Shown: positions 27,018 through 35,534, numbered from the stretch's first letter. The stretch is DNA of 45,446 nt from Alphaproteobacteria bacterium (GCA_015062385.1 SUUT01000012.1:1-45446); one strand, 5' to 3'. Notes: a model not told the origin generated them from the sequence alone. Translations and numbers: made by a program.

Positions 27018-27887
27018 TTAATCTAATGATTTTACCAAACTGTTTTTTAAATTATTTATATCCTCATAAATCAAAGCACTTTGAATGGATAAATCCGTAA
27101 TATCCAAAGATAATAACGTATTTGTCATTACATTCATAGACAAATTTGACTCCGTTACATTTTTAATATCTTCCATAACCGTCGTAGATTTTTTGGCTGC
27201 TTTAGAAGATGATTTTTGTACAACATCATATTGCAGAGTTCCATTTATAACCTGTGTTGCATCAACCAATGTTGTTTTAGTTGCTTCTCTAATAAATTCT
27301 TTCACATTAGAACGAACAGTTGCCGCTGTATAAGAAGTCATTTTATCCGGATCCGTACCCCCTAAAAACAGTGCCTGTGTAATTTTTGCCGGATTTGTTA
27401 AATTTTGGGCCAATGTCAACGCCGGCTTCATTTTTTCCCCATATTCAGAAATAGCCTCTTTTGCAGATGTAACGGTTTCAGACAATGAAAATCCTTCACC
27501 GGGAGTTTCTCCCTCTGAAGAAAAAGCATCAGAAACATATGAAGATGCGGCATTATATTTATCTTCCATCCAAGAATCTACCGCCTGCGTTTTTTCCTCA
27601 TAAAACTCTTTTCCCGCTTCATATTTTTCCGTAATCCATTCGTTTGCTCCGGCCTTCCACTCATCTACATTTGACACAACACCCTCTATATATGCCTGTT
27701 TTGTAACTGTCAACTGCGTTAGTCGTTTATTTCCTGCTTCTGCATATTCCACACCGGCTTGAGCAATATTATTTGCCGTTCCCAAAGGGTCAAACGTAAT
27801 CGCATTAGCCATTACAAAAGTAGGCGCACTACAAATACATCCAACTAAAATTATATGATGTAAAAACTGTTTTTGGCAAAAAAACAT
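27018..27887 (-). CDS. Secreted VirB5/TrbJ-like protein (first gene of the operon)
   Basis: A 289-residue protein whose signal peptide is cleaved near FVMA/NAITF. The mature start ITFDPLGTANNIAQAGVEYA is reminiscent of TrbJ/VirB5 proteins. It is followed by Glu/Lys/Trp-rich helices (ANEWITEKYEAGKEFYEEK) and a C-terminal helical segment. AGGAGGGGG gives a strong ribosome site, and a promoter lies about 40 bases upstream. As first gene it defines the 5' end of the roughly 17-kb secretion operon. Confidence 0.67.
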   Translation of the reverse strand: MFFCQKQFLHHIILVGCICSAPTFVMANAITFDPLGTANNIAQAGVEYAEAGNKRLTQLTVTKQAYIEGVVSNVDEWKAGANEWITEKYEAGKEFYEEKTQAVDSWMEDKYNAASSYVSDAFSSEGETPGEGFSLSETVTSAKEAISEYGEKMKPALTLAQNLTNPAKITQALFLGGTDPDKMTSYTAATVRSNVKEFIREATKTTLVDATQVINGTLQYDVVQKSSSKAAKKSTTVMEDIKNVTESNLSMNVMTNTLLSLDITDLSIQSALIYEDINNLKNSLVKSLD

Positions 27888-27926
27888 TTCCCCCTCCTGA
27901 CTACCAAAATATACCTATATACTTTT

Positions 27927-27954
27927 ATTTTACGCCTTTTCCAGAAAAAAGCAA
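27927..27954 (-). promoter_or_regulatory. Promoter of the T4SS operon
   Basis: TTGCTT (27954-27949) and TAAAAT (27932-27927) are 16 bases apart, reading towards the first secreted protein. Confidence 0.5.
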
Positions 27955-28053
27955 GGAAATTTTAATCTCTATGCATAAAAGAGGTGTTTTTAAATAAAAC
28001 AGATAAAAAATAACCACATCATCTTTATAATTGAATACAAATTTATCAGCAAT

Positions 28054-28205
28054 AAAAGGGACGTATTATTGCAACAATTTTTTTCACATTTTGAGATTTT
28101 TTTTGATTTTAAATAACCAATTCAATTAAAACAATAATCTGTTGTTTTTTCAAAAACTCAATTTTTCCGATTCGAAGCGGGAAAAAAAGGTCCCTTTTTT
28201 TATAC
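28054..28205 (+). repeat. Conserved prepilin leader element, copy B
   Basis: Same element as at 42977-43128 (very similar) and 271-428. It begins AAAAGGGACGTATTATTGCAAC and ends GGTCCCTTTTTTTATAC, with the GGGA-N8-TCCC-T7 segment at its 3' end. TATACT at 28201-28206 is conserved in all copies and could be a -10 hexamer, but no matching -35 was seen. Confidence 0.8.
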
Positions 28206-28238
28206 TCCTTTTATAATTCATATTTTATAAAAGGAGTA
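28203..28238 (+). promoter_or_regulatory. Perfect 14-bp hairpin containing the ribosome site of the EGF-prepilin gene
   Basis: TACTCCTTTTATAA (28203-28216) pairs perfectly with TTATAAAAGGAGTA (28225-28238) around an 8-base loop. The AGGAG ribosome site lies in the 3' arm, 4-8 bases before the ATG at 28243. If transcribed, it would block translation initiation until opened. Confidence 0.7.
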
Positions 28239-28242
28239 AGAG

Positions 28243-30408
28243 ATGCAAATTAAATTCAATGAAAAAGGGCGTTCCATGGTGGAAATGCTGGGTGTGTTAG
28301 CAATTATCGGCGTGTTGAGTGTTGGTGGTATTATGGGTTATAAGTATGGTATGATGAAATATCGGGTCAATGAAACCATCAATGAGCTGAATATTATGGC
28401 AAATACATATGGTGTTCAAATGCAACAGATGGCAGAAGAACAAACTTTACCATCAGAGGGGGAATTACTTAGTGAAGAAAATGCCGTCACTCGTATGGGA
28501 TATGGGTATGAAGTACTCGGCTTTGATAATCATTTTGAAATAGCATTATTTGATGTACCGAATCCGGAATGCGAACAATTACAAAAAACAGGTTGGGAAT
28601 TGCCATACGATATACAAGTAGCAGAAGTAACGGTAGAAAAATGCGACACATTAGTATATTACATTGATAACGGGTTAACGGGAACATTAACAGAATATGT
28701 TGATTCGGATGAGGAAGATACAGAAGAAGATGATGATGATGATAATAATCCATGTAATAAAGCAGGTACAGAAAGTTGGGATGGGTCTATTTGTCATTGT
28801 AAAAAAGGTTATTTAGGGGGGCAGTGTGAGCAATGTGATACGGTAGGAGGCTTTGTGTATCAAGATTCAGTTAATAAATGTTATTCAAGGTACAATACCT
28901 GTACACATGAAATAATGTGTAATGGGCATGGATATGCAAATCCAGTTTGGGGGGCATCTTATCTTTGTGCGTGTTTCTGTGATGATGGATATTATGGTAC
29001 ACATTGTGAAAATTATGCGGGAGATAATGTTTGTAGTGGTCATGGGACATGGAGCAATGATCATTATAGTGGTTCCGGAAATGGTTGTTCTTGTAAAGAT
29101 GGTTATTATGGGTTAAATTGTGAATTAACAGACAAAGAAAAAGAATGTAGTGGACATGGAACTATTATGGGTTATGGACATTGCTTTTGTGAAGAGGGTT
29201 GGTCGGGAGAAAATTGTGAAAAAGAGGGCACACATATTTCTCCGTGTGTAAATGGAATTGAAACAACAATTAATGGTGTATCATTTTGTATATGTAATAT
29301 TGGTTGGGCTGGGGAGACTTGTGAAGAAGCGGTCTGTAATGGAAAGGGAACATTAGAGGGGGATAAGTGTGTATGTATAGACGATTATACTTCTGAATCT
29401 AATTGTACAGAACATGCCTGCAATGGACAGGGACGTTTAGAAAACGGAAAGTGCAAATGCTATTCTTCAAATTTAGATCCATTATTAAATTGTCTACCAT
29501 ATTCAGTCGAATGTAATGGAGCTGGCTCATTAATAAATGGACGCTGTGTTTGTAAAGATCCTGTTCAATATGATGCATCGCAAAATTGTAAACATGTTTG
29601 CAACGGGAAAGGAACCGTAAATGAAAATGGCAAGTGTGTTTGTATATCAAGTTCTTATGATCCGGCAACAAATTGTCTGCCAGCATGTGATGGAAATGGA
29701 GATTTAACGAGTGATGGGAAGTGTAAGTGTGATAATTTTTCATATTTAAGTAATGGAACGTGTATAGAGATGACATTTCAATCTGCCTGTAACAACAGGG
29801 GTATGGTTGTCAATGGTAAGTGTATTTGTCATAAATTTTATACCTCAGAATCCAATTGTAGTGTTCGTGCCTGTAATGGAAATGGCATATTAGATGACAA
29901 TGAAAAATGTAATTGTAATTCTGATTATGATCCATCAACAAATTGTAAAACACGTTTATGTAATACACATGGAGTTTTAAATAGTAATGGTACTTGCTCT
30001 TGTAATGCGGGATATGAAGGATCTAATTGTGAAATAGAAGTTTGTGGAGGGGGTGGCAGAAAATTGGATAATGGCGAATGTAGTTGCACCTCCGGATATA
30101 TGCAATATAACGGAACTTGTGTTAAAAAAAGTGCTACATGTAATAATTATGGTATTTTAGTTGATGGAAAATGCAAATGTGATTCTAACTATCGTGATCC
30201 GGATACAAATTGTAAAGAAAGTGCTTGTAGTGGACATGGATATTTGGATACTGATGGAAAATGCATTTGTTATAATTATACATGGGGTTCGTATATTGGG
30301 GACAAATGTCAAATTGCTTGTTCTACAAAAATAACTTGTCCCCAAGGGGCTATAATCGGTGTGTTAAAAGGTGAGTGTACCTGTTTATATAGGGGTGGAA
30401 CATATTAA
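28243..30408 (+). CDS. Prepilin-like surface protein with about 16 EGF-like modules
   Basis: A 721-residue protein. A class-III-like prepilin leader (MQIKFNEKG) precedes RSMVEMLGVLAIIGVLSVGG, with Glu at +5 of the predicted mature form. A globular pilin-like domain runs to about 150, then an acidic linker (DSDEEDTEEDDDDD). From about 170 onward come tandem EGF-like modules of the type CNGxGxLxxGKCxCxxxYxxxxNC, about 16 by eye. EGF arrays are usual in eukaryotic extracellular proteins. Here they probably form a stiff, disulfide-rich stalk or adhesin displayed by a pseudopilus; the need for oxidative folding implies export. It is transcribed divergently from the T4SS operon, with the shared leader and a ribosome-site hairpin. 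Confidence 0.85.
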   Translation: MQIKFNEKGRSMVEMLGVLAIIGVLSVGGIMGYKYGMMKYRVNETINELNIMANTYGVQMQQMAEEQTLPSEGELLSEENAVTRMGYGYEVLGFDNHFEIALFDVPNPECEQLQKTGWELPYDIQVAEVTVEKCDTLVYYIDNGLTGTLTEYVDSDEEDTEEDDDDDNNPCNKAGTESWDGSICHCKKGYLGGQCEQCDTVGGFVYQDSVNKCYSRYNTCTHEIMCNGHGYANPVWGASYLCACFCDDGYYGTHCENYAGDNVCSGHGTWSNDHYSGSGNGCSCKDGYYGLNCELTDKEKECSGHGTIMGYGHCFCEEGWSGENCEKEGTHISPCVNGIETTINGVSFCICNIGWAGETCEEAVCNGKGTLEGDKCVCIDDYTSESNCTEHACNGQGRLENGKCKCYSSNLDPLLNCLPYSVECNGAGSLINGRCVCKDPVQYDASQNCKHVCNGKGTVNENGKCVCISSSYDPATNCLPACDGNGDLTSDGKCKCDNFSYLSNGTCIEMTFQSACNNRGMVVNGKCICHKFYTSESNCSVRACNGNGILDDNEKCNCNSDYDPSTNCKTRLCNTHGVLNSNGTCSCNAGYEGSNCEIEVCGGGGRKLDNGECSCTSGYMQYNGTCVKKSATCNNYGILVDGKCKCDSNYRDPDTNCKESACSGHGYLDTDGKCICYNYTWGSYIGDKCQIACSTKITCPQGAIIGVLKGECTCLYRGGTY

Positions 30409-30422
30409 TCTTTTTTAAACTT

Positions 30423-30470
30423 TTGCAAGGTTGGGTTACATAACAGCAAAACTTTACCTTGCAATTTGTT
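30423..30470 (+). terminator. Hairpin after the EGF-prepilin gene, probable terminator
   Basis: TTGCAAGGT (30423-30431) pairs with ACCTTGCAA (30456-30464) across a 24-base loop, followed by a short T-rich run. The large loop makes it less typical. Confidence 0.45.
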
Positions 30471-30517
30471 TAAATTATTTGTAAAATTTTTATATGTTCT
30501 TTTTATATGGATAAGTG

Positions 30518-32002
30518 ATGCAGAAAATTTATATAAGTGTCTTGTTGTTGTGTTTGTTTTTTTTGTGTGGAATTATACTTAATTTCTTTCCTTTAAATGA
30601 AATATCAAAAGAAAGCTTAATACGTGAAAAAAATAATGGTTTGTTGTTCCATTTGCAAGAAACTTCAAAAAATCCTGTTGATATTTATGTGGACAATGCC
30701 ATTGTTATCAAAAATGGACGGGATTTATATCCGATTACAGCACAAATAATTCATCCTATTGAAATAAAAGTCGGACAGAAAAAACAAACAATACACATTG
30801 ATTCTTTGCAAAAAGATACTGTTATTCCTATATATTTAAAATACAAAGACAGAATGATATCTTATCGGCTACACACACTGCCAAAAAAATTTCCTCAAAT
30901 AATGGTAAAGAAGAATAGTGATGTACCAAACGGATATATTTTAATTTCGTTTCACGGATTAAAATTAAAAGATCCCTCATATAGTATTATTACTGATAGT
31001 TCCGGTCAGATTGTGTATTATCGGGGAAATGAAAAACCGCTATACAGTATGTTTCATTTGCAACAATGGCGTTTAAAAAATGGAAAAATACGATATAGTA
31101 TGCATATTCAAGAAGAAGATTCTCAAAGTTTAATTTCTTCATTTGTCAGCGGGTATCATTTGGTATTAAATGAAAATTTTGAAGTGATTGATAAAGTAAG
31201 GCTGTTACCAACTCCGGAACATCCGGAGCTGTTAGCAGACGAGCATGAATTTATTTTATTAGATGACGGACATTATGTTGTATTAGGATATAAGCCAATA
31301 CGAATAACTTTATCGAACAACAAAACGTCTCTTGGTTTTGCAGGTATTGTTCAAGAACAAAAAGACGGACGGGTTGTTTTTGAATGGAGCGGAGAAAACA
31401 ATCAAAAATTAATAGACGGTTGTTATGAGCGTTGTCCGGTATTAATGCCGAGTCAAGCAGATTTTATGCATGTTAACTCCATTCATATTGATCCAAATGA
31501 TAATCATTTTGTTATTTCTTTGGGCAGTTCATACAGTTTAATTAAATTACACCGAAAAACCGGTCAGGTTTTGTGGTATTTGGGGGGTAAAAATGATGAA
31601 TTCGGACTAACCGAACAGCAAAAATTTTTACGACAACATGATGCTCAAATATTATCATCGGGCGAATTAATATTATTTGATAATGCCACAACGGGAATGT
31701 GGAAAAAAGAATATGATTATTTTAATAAACAACCGATTGTTAATCCGGCACGGATTATTGTTATGAATTTAGATGAAGAAAATAAAAAATTACTTTCTTT
31801 TAGAGAAATACCCTTGAATTTTTATGCAAAATTTATGGGTTCCGTTCAAAAATTATCATCAGATAAATGGTTTGTCGGTTGTGGCAGTTCAACTGAATGT
31901 GCAGCCAAAATGATTGATGCCAAAGGGAATGATTTGTTGATAATGTCGGTTAAACAACCTTATACAATGTATCGGGCATATTGGGTTGATTCTTTAAATT
32001 AA
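30518..32002 (+). CDS. Arylsulfotransferase-like protein (ASST family), membrane-anchored
   Basis: A 494-residue protein from the ATG at 30518; a GTG at 30515 is also possible. One N-terminal hydrophobic helix suggests a signal anchor. A beta-propeller-like body contains the blocks DEHEFILLDDGHYVVLGY, NSIHIDPNDNHFVISLGSS, GQVLWYLGG and RQHDAQILSSGELILFDN. These are typical of arylsulfotransferases, including conserved His residues near 243, 323 and 374. Such enzymes move sulfate between phenolic compounds through a sulfo-histidine and do not use PAPS. The last 9 bases overlap the end of cysN on the other strand. Substrates here are unknown. Confidence 0.75.
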   Translation: MQKIYISVLLLCLFFLCGIILNFFPLNEISKESLIREKNNGLLFHLQETSKNPVDIYVDNAIVIKNGRDLYPITAQIIHPIEIKVGQKKQTIHIDSLQKDTVIPIYLKYKDRMISYRLHTLPKKFPQIMVKKNSDVPNGYILISFHGLKLKDPSYSIITDSSGQIVYYRGNEKPLYSMFHLQQWRLKNGKIRYSMHIQEEDSQSLISSFVSGYHLVLNENFEVIDKVRLLPTPEHPELLADEHEFILLDDGHYVVLGYKPIRITLSNNKTSLGFAGIVQEQKDGRVVFEWSGENNQKLIDGCYERCPVLMPSQADFMHVNSIHIDPNDNHFVISLGSSYSLIKLHRKTGQVLWYLGGKNDEFGLTEQQKFLRQHDAQILSSGELILFDNATTGMWKKEYDYFNKQPIVNPARIIVMNLDEENKKLLSFREIPLNFYAKFMGSVQKLSSDKWFVGCGSSTECAAKMIDAKGNDLLIMSVKQPYTMYRAYWVDSLN

Positions 32003-33361
32003 AATAAAATCATTGTCATTTATGGGTGGAATTAAATCTTTTGTGTTACAAATAATAACATTTTTTCCCTGTTTATTTAAAATATCGGTCAGCTGTTTTA
32101 TTTGAGGGATTATTTCTGTTTCTGATGATTTGAAAATGTGTTTCAAATCGGTTAATTTAAAAACGATGGGGTTGAAAATAAAGTTTTTATTTAACCAAAT
32201 AGACATTTGTTGCGTATTTTTTATCCAATATGTTTTTCCGTGAATTTGTTGAAAATGCGTGGTTGCAGTATTTTGAATGAATGTGCAACAACCGACTGTT
32301 TTTTTTGTTTTTTGGTCAATAAAAATACCAAAACCATTTTCTTTTATCTCATTAATGTTGTGAAAAATAATCGGTTCGTCTAATTCTAGATAATTATCAT
32401 TTATTTGAACAACGTGTGCAAACTTAGTTCCGTGCCGAAGTAATAACTCATTGGTCGGGGTATCAAACCAAATTGATTGATGCTGAATATGATTTGATAC
32501 AATCGGTAAAGTATTGGTTATGCAACTGCCGGCAGAAATGTCAATATCTTCTTTAAGTTGAATACATCCATACACAGGATTATGGGTAATTGTAACTGGA
32601 ATGTTATTGGGGTATAACATATATTTATTGTTCAAAACCGGTTGTTTTCTCATCAAATTTTTACCATAACACCAGCGTTGATTTTGATAAAATTTAACCC
32701 CTTGAATATGCATAATAACAGTCGTATTTCGTGTTTCTTCACAATGTTCTTTTTCGGCATATCTATATAGTTGATTAAGAATATGAGGCATATTATAACC
32801 GGTATAAGCTGAAACAGGAATAATGGTATAATCAAATGGATAATGTTTTAATAAATTGCTTATATCCTGTTTTAGCTTGTTAAGATGTTCCTCATCAGGT
32901 TGATTATTGGAAGTTAAAATTAAATCACATTTTGTTATGCATATGCAGAGGTATTTGATGTGAAATAATGCACAAATTTTTAAGTGTTGTATGGTTTGTT
33001 CTTGAATGCCTTTTAAACAGTCGATTACCATTAGGGCTGTATTGGTTGTTGCAGCTGCAATAGCCATATTTTGAATATACTGCTTGTGTCCGGGACAATC
33101 TAAAATATGAAAGCGAATGTTATTGTAATTAAAATATCGATGGGCAATGTCAATGGTTATTTGCTGATTGCGTTCTTCTGCTAAGCCGTCTAATAATAAG
33201 GAAAGTTGCGGTTGATGATTGCCGTTTTTTAGGGATATTGTATTTATTTCATTTAGTTGATCCTGTTTAATGCTGTTTGAGTCCAGTAGCAAACGACCGA
33301 TAAGAGTTGATTTTCCGTCATCTACGTTGCCACAACAAATAAATTTAAATATGTTTTTCAT
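31994..33361 (-). CDS. cysN: Sulfate adenylyltransferase, GTPase subunit
   Basis: With CysD it makes adenosine 5'-phosphosulfate from sulfate and ATP, driven by GTP. The 455 residues have a GTPase domain with G1 GNVDDGKST at 11-19, the G3 box DCPGH at 88-92 and EF-Tu-like barrels after it. The G4 box reads TKCD (143-146) instead of NKxD, an unusual change at the guanine-binding Asn. There is no fused APS kinase domain, and no cysC or cysH is nearby. Its ATG overlaps the cysD stop (TAATG). Confidence 0.9.
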   Translation of the reverse strand: MKNIFKFICCGNVDDGKSTLIGRLLLDSNSIKQDQLNEINTISLKNGNHQPQLSLLLDGLAEERNQQITIDIAHRYFNYNNIRFHILDCPGHKQYIQNMAIAAATTNTALMVIDCLKGIQEQTIQHLKICALFHIKYLCICITKCDLILTSNNQPDEEHLNKLKQDISNLLKHYPFDYTIIPVSAYTGYNMPHILNQLYRYAEKEHCEETRNTTVIMHIQGVKFYQNQRWCYGKNLMRKQPVLNNKYMLYPNNIPVTITHNPVYGCIQLKEDIDISAGSCITNTLPIVSNHIQHQSIWFDTPTNELLLRHGTKFAHVVQINDNYLELDEPIIFHNINEIKENGFGIFIDQKTKKTVGCCTFIQNTATTHFQQIHGKTYWIKNTQQMSIWLNKNFIFNPIVFKLTDLKHIFKSSETEIIPQIKQLTDILNKQGKNVIICNTKDLIPPINDNDFILI

Positions 33362-34218
33362 TAAAAATATCCGTTTCTTTTCTTTTTTTCCATAGAAGCA
33401 TCTGTATCATAATCAATCAGGCGGGTAATGCGTTCGGTATATCTCGTTTCTTTCAATTCTTGAATAATTTCATCAGTTGTTTGTGCCTCGGATAAGATTG
33501 CTCCGGTCAACGGATAGCATCCTAACGTCCTGAAACGAACGGTTTTTAACTCTCCGGATTGATTTTCGGTTGCAATATATTGTCCATTTTGCAGGTGTTT
33601 GACATATCTGGGCTTGGCAAAATAAAGCGACACAACCGAAATATTTTCTTGTCTAATATATTCCCATATATCTACTTCCGTCCAATTTGAAAGCGGAAAA
33701 ATTCTTAAACCTGTATCATTTGAATAAAATGTATTGTATAGGGGCGGAATTTCCGGATTTTGTGTGCGGGGATTCCATTTTTGATAACTATCCCGAATAG
33801 AAACCATACGTTCTTTGGAGCGGCATTTTTCTTCATCACGACGTGCACCACCAAAGGCTATTTTTATGTTGTACAAATTTAACGCCTGTTTTAATGCCTC
33901 GGTTTTCATAATGTCCGTGTAACGAGAACCATCTGTAAACGGATTTAATTTTTCAGGATGTTTATAAATCAGGAGATTTATATCCTGACTTATTTTATCT
34001 CGAAATTGATACATTTCTTTAAATTTCCAGCCCGTGTCGATGTGTAAAAATTTAACCGGAATCGAAAAAGGATAGAATGCTTTTTTGAACAAATGAAGCA
34101 AAACGGAAGAATCTTTCCCCATACTATACAAAACAACAATTTTTGAACAGTCGTTAAAAAAACAAATATCCCGAATTAAATCAATGGCTTCATTTTCAAG
34201 TTGTTTTAAATGATCCAT
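33361..34218 (-). CDS. cysD: Sulfate adenylyltransferase, ATP-binding subunit
   Basis: Catalytic subunit that adenylates sulfate. The 285 residues have the PP-loop YSMGKDSS at 31-38, and the family segments FLHIDTGWKF, IAFGGARRDEEKCRSKER and FPLSNWTEVDIWEYI. Length and order cysD-cysN are standard. It overlaps the upstream CHR gene by 13 bases and cysN by one base, so all four genes should be co-translated. Confidence 0.95.
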   Translation of the reverse strand: MDHLKQLENEAIDLIRDICFFNDCSKIVVLYSMGKDSSVLLHLFKKAFYPFSIPVKFLHIDTGWKFKEMYQFRDKISQDINLLIYKHPEKLNPFTDGSRYTDIMKTEALKQALNLYNIKIAFGGARRDEEKCRSKERMVSIRDSYQKWNPRTQNPEIPPLYNTFYSNDTGLRIFPLSNWTEVDIWEYIRQENISVVSLYFAKPRYVKHLQNGQYIATENQSGELKTVRFRTLGCYPLTGAILSEAQTTDEIIQELKETRYTERITRLIDYDTDASMEKKKRNGYF

Positions 34219-34808
34219 TTTATATAACTGATAAAGCCCCCCAAAAAAGCACTGAAAAATAAAATTATAGTCATTGAAAATCGTAATTTGTATAATATAA
34301 TTGATAAAATCATAATGTAAAATTCAATATAATTCAATGTAAACCAATCAAAATTAAAATTTTTAAGACCAATAACTATTTTTTCAAAATTTAATGGTTC
34401 TTTAAAAACAGACATATTTGCAAATAAAATAATTGCATAGAGTACCATCACAAAAGAAATCCATCGTCCTCCTTTTAGAAATCCTTGAATATAGGAACTT
34501 TGTTGATGTGTATGCATAAAATTTAAAATCAATGTGGTTAAAATAACGGAAGGTAATACCAATCCGAAACTGGCAAAAAAAGCACCACTTAATGTCGATT
34601 TCAAATAGCCGACGTAGGTTGCCGTATTAATACTGACGGCCCCGGGAGTCATTTGTGAAAGAACCAGTAAATTACCAAATTCATCCGGTGAGAAAACAGG
34701 TGTTTTTTCAACAAAATCAAAAAACAATAACGGAATAAGAACGTATCCGCCGCCAAAGCATAAAATACCGTATTTTACAAATTGCAAAAATAAGAATATA
34801 TTTATCAT
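34206..34808 (-). CDS. CHR-family transporter, short chain (subunit 1)
   Basis: A 200-residue membrane protein with several helices and the CHR motifs KYGILCFGGGYVLIPLL and VLSQMTPGAVSINTATYVGY. Short CHR proteins work as pairs of oppositely oriented halves; long ones are ChrA chromate transporters. Here the pair heads the cysDN genes, so sulfate or another oxyanion is a more natural substrate than chromate. That is inference. The start overlaps the stop of the upstream CHR gene (TAATG). Confidence 0.85.
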   Translation of the reverse strand: MINIFLFLQFVKYGILCFGGGYVLIPLLFFDFVEKTPVFSPDEFGNLLVLSQMTPGAVSINTATYVGYLKSTLSGAFFASFGLVLPSVILTTLILNFMHTHQQSSYIQGFLKGGRWISFVMVLYAIILFANMSVFKEPLNFEKIVIGLKNFNFDWFTLNYIEFYIMILSIILYKLRFSMTIILFFSAFLGGFISYIKWII

Positions 34809-35353
34809 TATATATTCTCCACTTTTTTCGTTTGTTTATAAGTTGTTATACATCCGACTAAAATTGAAATAACAATTAAATATATCGGATTTTTTATGCA
34901 TATTAATCCTAGAATTAAAAAGCAGATAATAGAAACGTCAAAACCGGATGTAATAATTTTAGAACGTAATTTAAATGCCAAACAAATAAAAATACCGGTT
35001 ACACTGGCTCGTATACATGAAAAGGCATTTAAAAAATGGATATTATTTACAATAAGAAGTGGTAAATATGCTGCAATAAGGCTCATAATAATAAGTGATG
35101 GCATTAAAACGGCAATAACAGCAATAAGTCCGCCTTTCCAGCCTGATAAACGGTGCCCGATAAACAATGCGGCATTCACCGCAATTAAGCCCGGAATGGT
35201 TTGTGTTATTGCAATCATATCAACGATGTCATTTTCTTTTAATAATTTTTTTTTGTGGACAAAAATATCCTCAATAGCAGGAATCATTGCCAATCCACCA
35301 CCAATGATAAATAATGAAATTTTAAAAAATGATTTAAAAATAAACCATAACAT
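34808..35353 (-). CDS. CHR-family transporter, short chain (subunit 2)
   Basis: Partner of the gene at 34206. From the ATG at 35353 it has 181 residues and four or more membrane helices, with CHR motifs FFKISLFIIGGGLAMIPAIE and AITQTIPGLIAVNAALFIGH. The start at 35353 was preferred because AAGGA lies 7 bases upstream. In-frame starts at 35359 and 35404 have poor ribosome sites, and the latter overlaps the neighbouring gene remnant. It is the first gene of the CHR-CHR-cysD-cysN operon. Confidence 0.83.
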   Translation of the reverse strand: MLWFIFKSFFKISLFIIGGGLAMIPAIEDIFVHKKKLLKENDIVDMIAITQTIPGLIAVNAALFIGHRLSGWKGGLIAVIAVLMPSLIIMSLIAAYLPLLIVNNIHFLNAFSCIRASVTGIFICLAFKLRSKIITSGFDVSIICFLILGLICIKNPIYLIVISILVGCITTYKQTKKVENI

Positions 35354-35401
35354 TTGCATATCCTTGTACGCATCGTAACGAATAATGATAAAAAAGTCAA
35401 G

Positions 35402-35512
35402 CAATATTATAATTACTGTTGTCCGGCAGGAACAACGGCGTCAGGTGATTTTTGCCGAAAACCGGATGGCACATGTGTAGATGAATATGGTAATACTGTT
35501 TCTTGGTGTTAA
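35402..35512 (+). pseudogene. 3' stub of a Cys-rich secreted protein gene
   Basis: A 36-codon open stretch ends in TAA. It reads NYCCPAGTTASGDFCRKPDG and then TCVDEYGNTVSWC, with five Cys, like the last module of the Cys-rich prepilins in this window. There is no start codon or ribosome site, and the coding sequence stops making sense at the CHR promoter region. A clean terminator follows 22 bases later. I read it as the tail of a gene whose 5' part was deleted. Confidence 0.6.
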
Positions 35513-35534
35513 TATTTTGCAACTTCAAGCACTT

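Noticed and set aside
28054-28205. A transposon-type or phase-invertible promoter element
   Set aside because: The terminal inverted repeats are only about 8-9 bases, no invertase or transposase is nearby, and all three copies have the same orientation to their genes. Kept only as an alternative to regulation.
34896-35378. 160-codon plus-strand ORF opposite the CHR gene
   Set aside because: It lies antisense to a well-supported membrane protein gene and has no ribosome site or recognisable product.
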